From Dryomyza anilis (taxonomy: Eukaryota; Arthropoda; Insecta; Diptera; Dryomyzidae), in NCBI GenBank assembly GCA_951804985.1, contig OX638135.1:37131024-37195023 (forward strand): a DNA stretch of 64,000 bases. The letters are read 5' to 3'. The position numbers were made by a program, and so were the translations under genes. This document shows positions 34,612-46,271 of this stretch, piece by piece. The stretch's first letter is position 1, and every line of letters begins with the position of its first letter. Under the pieces are notes generated by a model. That model had not been told where the DNA came from and did no database searches. It worked only from the letters and a program-made list of their open reading frames with translations.

Positions 34612-34786
34612 TATAAAGTTCTACTTGCACATTCAAATTATCGATAATTAAGTTTGTAATAATTTTCTGTTTTACAAAACAAACACCATCGCATATACCA
34701 TTAATTTTTAATGAACACGATTCACGCGGTAAATGCATGTTTTGCAACCGACGCACGGTGACCAAAAGAGAACTTTTTTTGAACAA
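34565..34786 (-). pseudogene. C-terminal part of protease, second gypsy element
   Basis: 73-codon frame that overlaps the start of the RT frame. It has the strand-rich spacing of a retropepsin second half (EFLSTDV with the Asp-like position near its end) but no active-site DTG. That motif is about 9.7 kb away, at 44500-44550. The break falls inside the protease. Confidence 0.55.
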
Positions 34787-34829
34787 AATTATATAACTTC
34801 AAAACAAATTGGTAGATTTCGTTGATTTC

Positions 34830-35043
34830 TTTTTGACTTAATAAAAAAATATCAGGGTATAGTTATGCTTTAAAAAATGTCTTCTATTGATTCACAAAAG
34901 TTATGTAAAAATAATTTAACTTCGAGAATTTTGTGGAAATTTTTGACATGTGATTTTTTAAAATCTGGAGCCGATATCAGTATGATTTATTTTTTATTTT
35001 GACCACATTGATAGTGATCTGAAATAAGTTCGTGTTAATGAAG
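34830..35043. repeat. minisatellite array (~165-bp unit), left part
   Basis: Partial unit ending TTAATGAAG. Same unit as 38251-38888 and 43805-43940 (TATCACATTGATTGTGATTAG..., GGATATCGCTTGCAGTCC). RTE copy A splits the array here. Confidence 0.7.
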
Positions 35044-38000
35044 TCTCAAGTCAAGTCTCAAGTGAAGTCTCAAGTCAACTCACTGGTCACCAGAATTGGC
35101 AAATTGTCAAATGGTGACACCTCCACTTCGGTGGAAGTCCTCCTCGTGGAAGTCCCTGGAAACGGCGCTCTACACCACCCGGTGTAGAAGTCGGCTAAAG
35201 TGAGTGGCGAGCATCTCCCTCAGAGTGAGGGTTCGTGCGTTGGGTTTGGGTCCCACCACGGAAAAAACCTATGCGCCCAATGAAAACAAAAAAGAAGCCT
35301 CGGATAACGACCGATTACAACGATGACGACCCACGCAAACGTTTTAAGGACCATGATTTACGGATATGCACCTGGAATGTCCGGACCCTTTATAGGGAAG
35401 GTTCCTCTATCCAGCTGGCAGATGTCCTCGAAAAATATAAGGCTGTCCAGGAGATGCGATGGACGGGACAGGGCTGTTCGAAACAAGCGTCCTGTGATAT
35501 CTACTACAGCTGCCATGCGGAGAGACACGAATTTGGATGAGGATTTGTGGTCGGCAAGAGACTCCGCCACCTTGTCTCTAGGTTCACGCCCGTGGACGAA
35601 AGGCTGGCAACAATCCGCATCAAGGCTAAATATTTCCATATCAGCCTAATTTGTGCACACGCCCCGACGAACGAGAAAGATGACGAGACAAAAGAGCGCT
35701 TCTACGAGCGCCTAGACAACGCATACGAGCGCTGCCCCCGCCACGATATCAAAATCGTGCTAGGCGATTTTAACGCCAAGGTGGGCAGAGAAGCCATCTA
35801 TTGTCCCACAATCGGAAAATTTAGCCTCCATGCCAACACTTCCGATAACGGAACGAGGCTAATCGACTTCGCCGCAGCACGAAACATGGTAGTTAGTAGC
35901 ACTAGATTCGAACATTTCGATATCCACAAGGCCACATGGTTGTCGCCCGATCAAAAAACTCGAAATCAAATTGATTGAAATTGAGAGTGATGGACGTACG
36001 CACTATCCGAGGTGCCAATATGGACTCGGATCATTACCTTGTAGCAGCCAAGGTCCGCACACGCTTAAGCGCTGCGAAGAACGTGCGGAACCAAACGTAG
36101 AGAAAGCTAAAAGTCGGAAAGCTGCAATCACAACAGACAACGCAAGCCTTTTCCACTCGACTCTCACACCTGCTTAGAAAAAGCACTCCTCCTCTCGATG
36201 ATATAAGCGCGCAGTGGAATCATATCTCCTGCTCTATGCGTACGGCTGCCGAAGAGGTGCTTGGATTCCAACGCCCCCTGAGGAATCAGTGGGATGACCA
36301 AGAGTGTCGCGCGGCCACTGCAGAGAAAGACGCTGCATACAAATCCACCCTGCAGTCAGTAGCTACGCGAGCTGCGAAGAAGCGATACAAAGAGAAGAGG
36401 AGGGAAGAGAGACGTCTTTTCTGGCGTAAAAAAAGCGAGGCAGAAAGACGTGAGTGTGAGGAGATTGAGATGCATGGGGACAGGAATGAGGCTCGAAAAT
36501 TCTTCGAGAAAATAAGACGCCTCGCCGGAGGTTCAAAATCCGGAGCATCTTCCTGTAAAGATGACAACGGAAATCTAGTGACAGATATCCAGAGCACACT
36601 GAAAATATGGAGGAATCACTTCTCTAAACTGCTGACCGCTGATGATGACCGCAATTCCACCGATAGAGAAGCAAACCCGGCAACCCCAGTACTTGATGAC
36701 GACGTTGAGATTCCGCCACCCGACCATGACGAGGTCAGAACAGCCATTGCTCGGCTGAAAAACAACAAAGCCGCAGGTGCTGATGGCCTGCCTGCTGAAT
36801 TGTTTAAGAGCGGAGGCGAAGAGCTAATAGAGAGCATGCACGAGCTCGTAAGCAGAATATGGTCGGATGAAAGCATGCCAAGTGACTGGAACCTCAGTGT
36901 ACTCTGCCCAATGCTTAAGAAAGGGGATCCCACTATCTGCTCCAACTACCGTGGGATCAGCCTACTCAATATCGCATACAAGGTTCTATCGAGCGTATTA
37001 TGTGAAAGACTGAAGCCCATCGTCAACAGACTGGTTGGACCTTATCAGTGCGGCTTCAGACCTGGAAAGTACACCATAGACCAGATTTTCACATTGCGCC
37101 TAATCCAGGAAAAGACCCTAGAAAAACAGATCGACACCTACCACCTATTAGTCGACTATAAAGCCGCCTTCGACACTCCGATAAGGGAACGATTATACGC
37201 CGCAATGTCTGAGTTCGGTATACCTGCGAAACTTATAAGGCTTTGCAGGATGACCCTGAGCAACACACGTTGCTCAGTGAGAATAGGAAAAGACCTCTCC
37301 GAGCCATTTCATACCGAACGAGGTTTCAGACAGGGTGACTCCCTATCGTGCGACTTTTTTAACTTATTGATGGAGAAAATAGTTCGAGCTGCCGAACTCC
37401 GTCAAAGCGGCACTATCCTCAACAAAAGTGTCATGCCGCTCGCATATGCTGACGATATTGATATCATTGGCAGGAGCACACGAGCAGTCAGCGCAGCATT
37501 CTCCAGATTGGAGAAAGAGTCGCGTCGAATGGGTCTAGCGGTGAACGAGGACAAGACGAAGTTCCTTGTGTCAACAAGCAAAAAAGAGTCCGTGCGTCTT
37601 GGACAAAAAGCTGATTTTGACACTCACAAGTTCGACATTGGGATCTAGCGTAAACAGCAACAACGACGTCAGCCTGGAGATCAAACGGAGAATAACTCTT
37701 GCCAACAGGTGCTACTTTGGGCTCAGTAGGCAATTGAGAAGCAGAGCCTTCTCTCGCCGGACAAAAATAACGCTCTACAAGTCACTCATCATGCCCGTCC
37801 TACTTTATGGTGCAGAAACATGGACGCTGGCCTCCGCCGATGAGAGAGTACTGGGAGCGTTCGAGAGAAAGATTCTCCGTAAAATCTTTGGCCCTATCTG
37901 CTTTGCTAACGAGTATCGAATCAGGATGAACCACGAGCTGTATGAGTTATTCGTCGACATTGACATAGTCAAGCGCATCAAGATCCAGCGGCTTCGCTGG

Positions 38001-38250
38001 CTAGGTCATGTCGAACAAATGGATGAAAACACTCCAGCCCAGAAGGTGCTTGAATCGAAACTCGAAGGTGGACAACGTAGAAGAGGGCGTCCAAATCTGC
38101 GTTGGAAAGACCAAGTTGAGGACAACCTGGCAACGCTTGGTATTTCAAACTGGCGTCAGCGTGCGCAAAGCAGATCCGACTGGCGCGGCTTCATCTCAGC
38201 GGCCAAAACCGACCCACGGTTGTAAGGGCCATTTAAGTCAGTAAGTAAGT
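35044..38250 (+). mobile_element. RTE-clade LINE, copy A (dead)
   Basis: About 3.2 kb, 98 per cent identical to copy B. Flanked by TAATGAAG at 35036-35043 and 38250-38257, the target duplication. Shorter at the 5' end than copy B and starts with three rounds of a GTCTCAAGT-type repeat. Ends in the AAGT-type tail that replaces poly(A) in RTE elements. Confidence 0.9.
35235..38225 (+). pseudogene. RTE endonuclease-reverse transcriptase ORF, copy A, broken
   Basis: Compared with copy B: a 12-base in-frame deletion near 35444 removing residues next to the catalytic Gln-Glu motif of the endonuclease; TGA at 35538 replacing Cys; a deletion of about 22 bases near 35976 removing the segment before the catalytic end; TAG near 36098 replacing Gln; and a 20-base deletion near 37638 after the RT motif. 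The RT core itself (GFRQGDS, AYADDID) is intact. Not able to make full protein. Confidence 0.9.
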
Positions 38251-38888
38251 AATGAAGGGTATCGTTTGCAGTCCGTAAAATAAATTTACAAAAAAGGTAC
38301 ATATGTATTAAATTAGGAAATAAAACGGTAATTTTTGCCATGTAATTTCTCCTAATCCGGGAACGATATCAGGGTAAAAATTTTTTATTTTTTATCACAT
38401 TGATTGTGATTAGAAAAAAGTTAGTGCGAACGAAGGATATCGCTTGCAGTCCTTGGAATAAATTTACAAAAAAGGAACAAATGTATGAAAAATGGTAATT
38501 TTGCCAAGAGAATTTCTTATAATTCGGAAACGATATCGGGATGATATTTTTTCAATTTTTATCACATTGATTGTGACAGGGTGATATCAGGGTAAAATTT
38601 TTTTATTTTTTATCACATTGATTGTGATTAGAAAAAAATTAGTGAGAATGAAGGATATCGCTTGCAGTCCTTGGTATAAATTTACAAAAAAACGAACCAA
38701 TGAATGAAAAATGGTAATTTTTGCCATGTAATTTCTCCTAACCCGGGAAGATATCGGAGAGATATATTTTTTGTTTTTTACCACATTGAGTGTGATTAGA
38801 AAAAAGTTAGTGCGAACAGAGGATATCGCTTGCAGTCCTTGGAATAAATTTACAAAAAAAAGCACAAATGCATGAAATTAGAATAAAA
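38251..38888. repeat. minisatellite array (~165-bp unit), middle part
   Basis: Units with TATCACATTGATTGTGAT at about 38394, 38566, 38613 and 38778; one unit is truncated to ~47 bp. Each also carries AATTTCTCCTAATCCGGGAA-like and GGATATCGCTTGCAGTCC. Interrupted at 38889 by DINE-1 element 3. Confidence 0.85.
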
Positions 38889-39851
38889 CCAGTTGGGAAG
38901 GTTAGATCACATGGGACATTTTAAAGTAGGTGTAATTATGATAGTTAGGATTATCAAAATTATAGTCGGTCTAAGCCGACTATAAATACCCTACACATAT
39001 GTGTGGTTACCATTCAAAGTGATATATAGGTCACCGGGGTATTCGAATCCTGAAAATAACTACAAACATTCAATCGCTGAAGAATTTCCATTCATTTGAT
39101 AGCCATATTTACAAATGGGTAGGTGTACCGAATTTCGATATTTTTTTTGTGAACCACAAGTCTTTTCGCCGGAAAATATTATTATCATGTATTTGAGCAT
39201 GATATCAATAAATATTTGACCAAAAAAGTTTACCTAAGCACGTATACATAAAAATTGATCTTTATATGTACATATTATATGAGGTATTTGAACATAAGTG
39301 GTCGGATCATAGGTCACAATGGACCGATCTCGCACATACAGCGTAGGTATATTAGTAATCTAAGTTATAAGTTTCATTTATCTAGCTCTTCAAAATTAAA
39401 AGTAGTAGGGATTTGAACAGACAGACGGACAGACAGACAGACGGACATCGCTAAATCGACTCAGGAGGTCATGCTGATCAAGAATATATATACTAGACAT
39501 CTGCACAAATGGTTTTGAAGTTTCCTCTGCAAATATGCACTACTGCACTCTACAATTTTGAACTCATTGAGCAAATGACAATTGGCAGTATTATGGTGAA
39601 GTCTCTCTGAGCGACTTCACTTCAGTATTTGCTTCATTGGTGTCAAGCACTGTCAAAACATCAAGCCATTCAAAACATTCAATGTTTTGAAAAACACAAC
39701 AAACGACAACACTGTCGCTGAACATGCAACGAATACAGTAGGTGCAGCGACTGAGCGCAATGAGTAACGAGTGAGAAAACGAACATTGAGAACAACAACA
39801 AATCTAACGATCGTTCGACGGCAGTAATATTGTTGTTGGTATTTATGTGTT

Positions 39852-42800
39852 GGGGACTATGGGGGCGATTATCACAAGGCAACGTGTCTGAGTGCTTCAA
39901 CATGGCGAAGCCAGCGCAATCCTTGTAGGTGTCGTCTCAAGTCAACTCACTGGTCACCAGAATTGACAAATTGTCAAATGGTGACACCTCCACTTCGGTG
40001 GAAGTCCTCCTCGTGGAAGTCCCTGGAAACGGCGCTCTACACCACCCGGTGTAGAAGTCGGCTAAAGTGAGTGGCGAGCATCTCCCTCAGAGTGAGGGTT
40101 CGTGCGTTGGGTTTGGGTCCCACCACGGAAAAAACCTATGCGCCCAATGAAAACAAAAAAGAAGCCTCGGATAACGACCGATTACAACGATGACGACCCA
40201 CGCAAACGTTTTAAGGACCATGATTTACGGATATGCACCTGGAATGTCCGGACCCTTTATAGGGAAGGTGCCTCTATCCAGCTGGCAGATGTCCTCGAAA
40301 AATATAAGGCTGACATCACCGCTATCCAGGAGATGCGATGGACGGGACAGGGCTGTTCGAAACAAGCGTCCTGTGATATCTACTACAGCTGCCATGCGGA
40401 GAGACACGAATTTGGATGTGGATTTGTGGTCGGCAAGAGACTCCGCCACCTTGTCTCTAGGTTCACGCCCGTGGACGAAAGGCTGGCAACAATCCGCATC
40501 AAGGCTAAATATTTCCATATCAGCCTAATTTGTGCACACGCTCCGACGAACGAGAAAGATGACGAGACAAAAGAGCGCTTCTACGAGCGCCTAGACAACG
40601 CATACGAGCGCTGCCCCCGCCACGATATCAAAATCGTGCTAGGCGATTTTAACGCCAAGGTGGGCAGAGAAGCCATCTATTGTCCCACAATCGGAAAATT
40701 TAGCCTCCATGCCAACACTTCCGATAACGGAACGAGACTAATCGACTTCGCCGCAGCACGAAACATGGTAGTTAGTAGCACTAGATTCGAACATTTCGAT
40801 ATCCACAAGGCCACATGGTTGTCGCCCGATCAAAAAACTCGAAATCAAATTGATCACGTTGTGATTGACGGAAGGCACTCTTCAAGCGTGATGGACGTAC
40901 GCACTATCCGAGGTGCCAATATGGACTCGGATCATTACCTTGTAGCAGCCAAGGTCCGCACACGCTTAAGCGCTGCGAAGAACGTACGGAACCAAACGCA
41001 GAGAAAGCTAGACGTCGGAAAGCTGCAATCACAACAGACAACGCAAGCCTTTTCCACTCGACTCTCACACCTGCTTAGACAAAGCACTCCTCCTCTCGAT
41101 GATATAAGCGCGCAGTGGAATCATATCTCCTGCTCTATGCGTACGGCTGCCGAAGAGGTGCTTGGATTCCAACGCCCCCTGAGGAATCAGTGGTATGACC
41201 AAGAGTGTCGCGCGGCCACTGCAGAGAAAGACGCTGCGTACAAATCCACCCTGCAGTCAGTAGCTACGCGAGCTGCGAAGGAGCGATACAAAGAGAAGAG
41301 GAGGGAAGAGAGACGTCTTTTCAGGCGAAAAAAAAGCGAGGCAGAAAGACGTGAGTGTGAGGAGATTGAGATGCATGGGGACAGGAATGAGGCTCGAAAA
41401 TTCTTCGAGAAAATAAGACGCCTAGCCGGAGGTTCGAAATCCGGAGCCTCTTCCTGTAAAGATGAGAACGGAAATCTAGTGACAGATATCCAGAGCACAC
41501 TGAAAATATGGAGGGATCACTTCTCTAAACTGCTGACCGGTGATGATGACCTCAATTCCACCGATAGAGAAGCAAACCCGGCAACCCCAGTACTTGATGA
41601 CGACGTTGAGATTCCGCCACCCGACCATGACGAGGTCAGAACAGCCATTGCTCGGCTGAAAAACAACAAAGCCGCAGGTGCTGATGGCCTGCCTGCTGAA
41701 TTGTTTAAGACCGGAGGCGAAGAGCTAATAGAGAGCATGCACGAGCTCGTAAGCAGAATATGGTCGGATGAAAGCATGCCAAGTGACTGGAACCTCAGTG
41801 TACTCTGCCCAATCCTTAAGAAAGGGGATCCCACTATCTGCGCCAACTACCGTGGGATCAGCCTACTCAATATCGCATACAAGGTTCTATCGAGCGTATT
41901 ATGTGAAAGACTGAAGCCCATCGTCAACAGACTGATTGGACCTTATCAGTGCGGCTTCAGACCTGGAAAGTCCACCATAGACCAGATTTTCACATTGCGC
42001 CTAATCCAGGAAAAGACCCTAGAAAAACAGATCGACACCTACCACCTATTAGTCGACTATAAAGCCGCCTTCGACACTCCGATAAGGGAACGATTATACG
42101 CCGCAATGTCTGAGTTCGGTATACCTGCGAAACTTATAAGACTTTGCAGGATGACCCTGAGCAACACACGTTGCTCAGTGAGAATAGGAAAAGACCTCTC
42201 CGAGCCATTTCATACCGAACGAGGTTTCAGACAGGGTGACTCCCTATCGTGCGACTTTTTTAACTTATTGATGGAGAAAATAGTTCGAGCTGCCGAACTC
42301 CGTCAAAGCGGCACTATCCTCAACAAAAGTGTCATGCTGCTCGCATATGCCGACGATATTGATATCATTGGCAGGAGCACACGAGCAGTCAGCGCAGCAT
42401 TCTCCAGATTGGAGAAAGAGTCGCGTCGAATGGGTCTAGCGGTGAACGAGGACAAGACGAAGTTCCTTGTGTCAACAAGCAAAAAAGAGTCCGTGCGTCT
42501 TGGACAAAAAGCTGATTTTGACACCCACAAGTTCGACATTGTGAAGGACTTCGTCTATCTGGGATCCAGCGTAAACAGCAACAACGACGTCAGCCTGGAG
42601 ATCAAACGGAGAATAACTCTTGCCAACAGGTGCTACTTTGGGCTCAGTAGGCAATTGAGAAGCAGAGCCCTCTCTCGCCGGACAAAAATAACGCTCTACA
42701 AGTCACTCATCATGCCCGTCCTACTTTATGGTGCAGAAACATGGACGCTGGCCACCACCGATGAGAGAGTACTGGGAGCGTTCGAGAGAAAGATTCTCCG

Positions 42801-43170
42801 TAAAATCTTTGGCCCTATCTGCTTTGCTAACGAGTATCGAATCAGGATGAACCACGAGCTATATGAGTTATTCGACGACATTGACATAGTCAAGCGCATC
42901 AAGATCCAGCGGCTTCGCTGGCTAGGTCATGTCGAACGAATGGATGAAAACACTCCAGCCAAGAAGGTGCTTGAATCGAAACTCGAAGGTGGACAGCGTA
43001 GAAGAGGGCGTCCAAATCTGCGTTGGAAAGACCAAGTTGAGGACAACCTGGCAACGCTTGGTATTTCTAACTGGCGTCAGCGCGCGCAAAGCAGATCCGA
43101 CTGGCGCGGCTTCATCTCAGCGGCCAAAACCGACCCACGGTTGTAAGGGCCATTTAAGTAAGTAAGTAAG
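39852..43170 (+). mobile_element. RTE-clade LINE, copy B (full length, intact)
   Basis: 3.3 kb flanked by a perfect 12-base duplication TATTTATGTGTT at 39840-39851 and 43171-43182. It includes about 85 bp of 5' sequence absent from copy A, and ends AAGTAAGTAAGTAAG. Intact ORF. Typical full RTE length. Confidence 0.9.
40102..43146 (+). CDS. RTE endonuclease-reverse transcriptase, intact
   Basis: Single 1014-codon ORF, the normal size for RTE. The product nicks target DNA and copies its own RNA at the nick. Endonuclease (residues ~45-290): TWNVRTL, ITAIQEMRW, GDFNAKVG, and NMDSDHYLV with the SDH catalytic motif. RT (~470-800): KAAGADGLPAELF, SLLNIAYKVLS, CGFRPGKSTIDQ, DYKAAFDT, GFRQGDSLSCDFF, and the catalytic LAYADDIDI near residue 750. 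C-terminal domain with RRRGRPNLRWKDQ. Start chosen at the ATG in MRWVWVPP; a second Met lies 12 codons in. No stop, frameshift or missing catalytic residue, so this copy may be competent if transcribed. Confidence 0.95.
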   Translation: MRWVWVPPRKKPMRPMKTKKKPRITTDYNDDDPRKRFKDHDLRICTWNVRTLYREGASIQLADVLEKYKADITAIQEMRWTGQGCSKQASCDIYYSCHAERHEFGCGFVVGKRLRHLVSRFTPVDERLATIRIKAKYFHISLICAHAPTNEKDDETKERFYERLDNAYERCPRHDIKIVLGDFNAKVGREAIYCPTIGKFSLHANTSDNGTRLIDFAAARNMVVSSTRFEHFDIHKATWLSPDQKTRNQIDHVVIDGRHSSSVMDVRTIRGANMDSDHYLVAAKVRTRLSAAKNVRNQTQRKLDVGKLQSQQTTQAFSTRLSHLLRQSTPPLDDISAQWNHISCSMRTAAEEVLGFQRPLRNQWYDQECRAATAEKDAAYKSTLQSVATRAAKERYKEKRREERRLFRRKKSEAERRECEEIEMHGDRNEARKFFEKIRRLAGGSKSGASSCKDENGNLVTDIQSTLKIWRDHFSKLLTGDDDLNSTDREANPATPVLDDDVEIPPPDHDEVRTAIARLKNNKAAGADGLPAELFKTGGEELIESMHELVSRIWSDESMPSDWNLSVLCPILKKGDPTICANYRGISLLNIAYKVLSSVLCERLKPIVNRLIGPYQCGFRPGKSTIDQIFTLRLIQEKTLEKQIDTYHLLVDYKAAFDTPIRERLYAAMSEFGIPAKLIRLCRMTLSNTRCSVRIGKDLSEPFHTERGFRQGDSLSCDFFNLLMEKIVRAAELRQSGTILNKSVMLLAYADDIDIIGRSTRAVSAAFSRLEKESRRMGLAVNEDKTKFLVSTSKKESVRLGQKADFDTHKFDIVKDFVYLGSSVNSNNDVSLEIKRRITLANRCYFGLSRQLRSRALSRRTKITLYKSLIMPVLLYGAETWTLATTDERVLGAFERKILRKIFGPICFANEYRIRMNHELYELFDDIDIVKRIKIQRLRWLGHVERMDENTPAKKVLESKLEGGQRRRGRPNLRWKDQVEDNLATLGISNWRQRAQSRSDWRGFISAAKTDPRL

Positions 43171-43804
43171 TATTTATGTGTTAATAAAAAATACAACAAA
43201 CATTATTTAAAAAAAAAATTGTTAAAAAAAAACTTTTGTACGACAAAAACAACGCTTTGGTCGAAAAGCAATATATCAAAAAAAAAAAAAATTAATTAAA
43301 CAATGAAAAAAAATAAAACGGTGAAAAAAATGTTTTTCGATAAATTAAAAACTTAATTTAAAGTATTATGTGATTTTCTTATACCATTTGTTTTTTTCTA
43401 TATTTCAATATTAATGAAAATTCCTACTCTATTCCTTACTCTAGTAAGAATGATAAGTAAAAAAAAAATGAAAAATGCACTAAGTACTCGATGTCATAAG
43501 CAGTTCATTTCAGTATTTGAATGTTTATAGCACATCATCATAGACCTATTCACTTCAGGTTTGTTTTGCTTGTGTTTTGTTTTGACAGTACTTGGTTGCT
43601 GTAAGCAAGACATTCATTTGATTTTCAAGCATAGAGTTGACGACAGTAAATGTTTTTAAACGAAATGAATGTCTTGAAGTGGGTTTCAAATGGACTTGTG
43701 CAGATGTCTAATATATACTTTTCCATACCGGAGATGCTTCCTTCTGGGTGTTACAAATGGTGTAACAAACTGAATATACCCTTTCACTCTTAGTGTAGGG
43801 TATA

Positions 43805-43940
43805 AAAAGGTCATTTTTGACACGTAATTTCTCCTAATCCGGGAAAGATATCACGATGAAATTTGTTTTGTTTTTTACCACATTAATTGTGATTAGAAAA
43901 AAAATTAGCATGTGTGAAGGATATCTGAAGGTTTAATTGA
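43805..43940. repeat. minisatellite array, right part
   Basis: One unit (AATTTCTCCTAATCCGGG, ACCACATTAATTGTGATTAG) continuing the array after DINE-1 element 3. Confidence 0.7.
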
Positions 43941-44470
43941 TATAAAATTATTACCTTTACATAATATTTCTTAAATTGGAAGTTTTGGCGTAAAATTTTA
44001 TGAAATGTGGATGTACTAATGGAATGTTTGTATTTTTATATTTTTCCTCAAACTATTGCAAAAAATTTGAGAAAATATAAATTTTGTGCAGTTAGTGCGT
44101 GTTAAGTTATAATATCAAACACTAAACACTTAAAATCAAATAAGTAAATTTCTAACGAAAATGGTAGTATTTCATTACAATTTTCTTGTAAACCAGAGCA
44201 AACCGGAAGCTACTTTTTTTTCAGAAGGTGTATTTTGTAAAAACCTAAATACAATTTTAAGGATTTGAGAGGACATGCAAGGATATTTTAGTTATGTTCC
44301 AATATGTATTTTCATATATTTTTGTATGGAATGCAATTTGTTCCTAACTTTGAAGGCTCATATCTCTTAAACTGTTAATGTTATAAGAAAAATTGTTACA
44401 GATTACTCTTAGTGGGTCTTTTATGTATGTAACAGTAAAAAAAATTAAATGTAATAATAAAAAAAATTGC
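43941..44470. other. no gene seen
   Basis: AT-rich spacer belonging to the block that interrupts the second gypsy element. Nothing recognised. Confidence 0.4.
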
Positions 44471-44560
44471 GTTTTGTTCAAAGATTTCATCATTTTGTTC
44501 ACCGACGCACGTATCATGTTACACTGACTGCCTGTATCGATGAAAGCATGTAACTCTTTT
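44471..44560 (-). pseudogene. N-terminal part of protease (active site), second gypsy element
   Basis: On the minus strand a short frame reads AFIDTGSQCNMI near 44500-44550: the DTG-type active site of a retropepsin with its usual Ser/Asn-Ile follow-up. It lies downstream of gag as expected, but the rest of protease is at 34786. This supports a single interrupted element. Confidence 0.6.
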
Positions 44561-44761
44561 TCAAAAATATTTTTATATTTTTGTAAACACTTGAAAAGAA
44601 CCGATTTTTGAGCAAGTTTTTACGTTTTTTAGATATTCATAAATTCAATGTTTTCAATTTCATCGCCGCAATTGAAACTTGCAAATCACTATGACGTAAT
44701 CCATCGCGCGTATATTTGATTGCTGCCGACTCGCTTAGTTTATAACGTTTACCTAAAGCGC

Positions 44762-45289
44762 TCATTCTAAAAAAAAATCGGTTACTTTTTCGTCCGATTG
44801 TCGGATTGTGTCAGCTTTCGTCTGAGTGTCAGCTTCACCGTGCACTGAACCGAATTCTTCTTTTAACGCAGCCGCGAAATCACACCAACTCGAGTAAAGT
44901 TCACAGGTTGCGTCTAACCACAATTTTGCGGGGCCTTTTAATTTACGATAAACCGCCCACAAAACACACTGGTCATCTCATCCGTAAGCGTTGATGGTTC
45001 GATCAATGCGGTCAATAAATTATTCCACAGAAAAAATGTCTTTCGTTGGATCGTAATCCGGCAGCACTTCAGCAATCTCCTTCGTCGACAACATAATACG
45101 AGATCCTGTCGCAACACTCCTTGACGGTGACGGTGCAGACGTTCGCAAATTATTAACAACTCCACCGACGTTGGGAGCAGCTCCACCATCAACGGACGGA
45201 CCAATTCGATTCGCGCCAGACGTTTGCAGCTCCCTTTGCCGTAGTAACTGCTTCACATGCGTGATTTTCAACGCACTTATTCGCGGCAT
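44762..45289 (-). pseudogene. gag of second gypsy element
   Basis: Two frames. 45289-45020 begins with an ATG and ends with a VLPDYDPTKDIFSVE segment; 44962-44762 continues with MWAVYRKLKGPAKLWLD and a DFAAALKEEFG helix, a capsid-like retrotransposon gag pattern (tyrosine-aspartate-proline entry, then Lys-Leu-x-Gly-x-Ala). A frameshift or small loss separates them near 44980. DINE-1 element 4 sits just upstream of the ATG. Confidence 0.7.
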
Positions 45290-45293
45290 TTTT

Positions 45294-45986
45294 TATACCC
45301 TTCACTAAGAGTGAAAGGGTATATTCAGTTTGGTACGCCGTTTGTAACACCCAGAAGGAAGCATCTCCGGTATAAAAAAGTATATATATTCTTGATCAGC
45401 ATGACCTCCTGAGTCGATTTAGCGATGTCCGTCTGTCTGTCTGTCTGTTGAAATCCCTACTACTTTTAAAATTGAAGAGCTAGATAAATGAAACTTATAA
45501 CTTTGATTACTAATATACCTACGCTGTATGTGCGAAAAAATTTGCGAGATCGGTTCATTGTGACCTATGATCCGACCACTTATGTTCAAATACCTCATAT
45601 AAAATGTACATATAAAGATCAATTTTTATGTATACGTGCTTAGGTAAACTTTTTTTGTCAAATATATATTGACATCATGCTCAAGTACGTGATAATAATG
45701 TTTTCCGGCGAAAAGACTTGTGGTTCACAAAAAAAAATCGAAATTCGGTACACCTACCCATTTGTAAATATGGGTATCAAATGAATGGAAATTCTTCAGC
45801 GATTGAATGTTTGTAGTTATTTTCAGGATTCGTATACCCTGGTGACCTATATATCACTTTGAATGGTAACCACACATATGTGTAGGGTATTTATAGTCGG
45901 CTTAGACCGACTATAATTTTGATAATCCTAACTATCATAATTACACCTACTTTAAAATTTCCCATGTGATCTAACCTTCCCAACTG
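45294..45986 (+). mobile_element. DINE-1/mini-me-like element 4
   Basis: Starts TATACCCTTCACTAAGAGTG, has the core GATCAGCATGACCTCCTGAG, a GTCTGTCTGTCTGTCTG tract near 45428, the TATAGTCGG hairpin near 45893, and ends CCCAACTGG. Inserted four bases upstream of the gag start of the second gypsy element. Confidence 0.9.
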
Positions 45987-46271
45987 GTTTTTGTTTCGTT
46001 TTATTTTATTTATTCGTTATGTGCATTGTATTTACCCGTTTATTCTCGTTATGTGCGTTGCGTTGCTTATCGCTTCATTTGCTTTTATTTATTCGTTTAT
46101 TTTCGTTATGTACGTTGCGTTGCTTATCGTTTCGTTTACTTCTATTTATCCGATTTCGTTTTACATTGCCTGATTGGCCTTGAAAATTAACCAACATTTA
46201 ATTTGAATGCAAAGCATTCTTCGATCGTCTTTTCTTTTAATACATAAGTATTATTCATCCCACTTCTGATC
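45987..46271 (-). other. leader of second gypsy element with short tandem repeat
   Basis: A ~57-bp unit (TTATGTGCGTTGCGTTGCTTATCG) occurs about two and a half times at 46005-46160. No gene. A clear primer binding site was not found. Confidence 0.5.

Larger units (their letters stand above)
39494..43710. mobile_element. non-autonomous hAT-like element, carrying RTE copy B
   Basis: Terminal inverted repeat TAGACATCTGCACAA at both ends. Flanked by ATATATAC at 39486-39493 and 43711-43718, an 8-bp target duplication diagnostic of hAT-type (or P-type) transposition. Without the RTE it is about 0.9 kb and contains no transposase frame, so it must be moved in trans. TSD length and TIR fit hAT; P would also give 8 bp. 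Confidence 0.85.
38889..43804 (-). mobile_element. DINE-1/mini-me-like element 3, split by a hAT-like element
   Basis: Left part 38889-39493, right part 43711-43804 after subtracting one 8-bp duplication. Ends CCAGTTGGG and TAGTGTAGGGTATA are those of elements 1, 2 and 4, with the GACAGACGGACAGACAGACAG tract near 39420-39445. It is inserted in the minisatellite array, whose unit resumes at 43805. Confidence 0.9.

Noticed and set aside
35358..35639. Minus-strand frames inside the RTE copies (also 36286-36945, 41187-41846, 42303-42654)
   Set aside because: They are shadows of the RTE ORF in another frame; no domain, and they recur in both copies only because the DNA is homologous.
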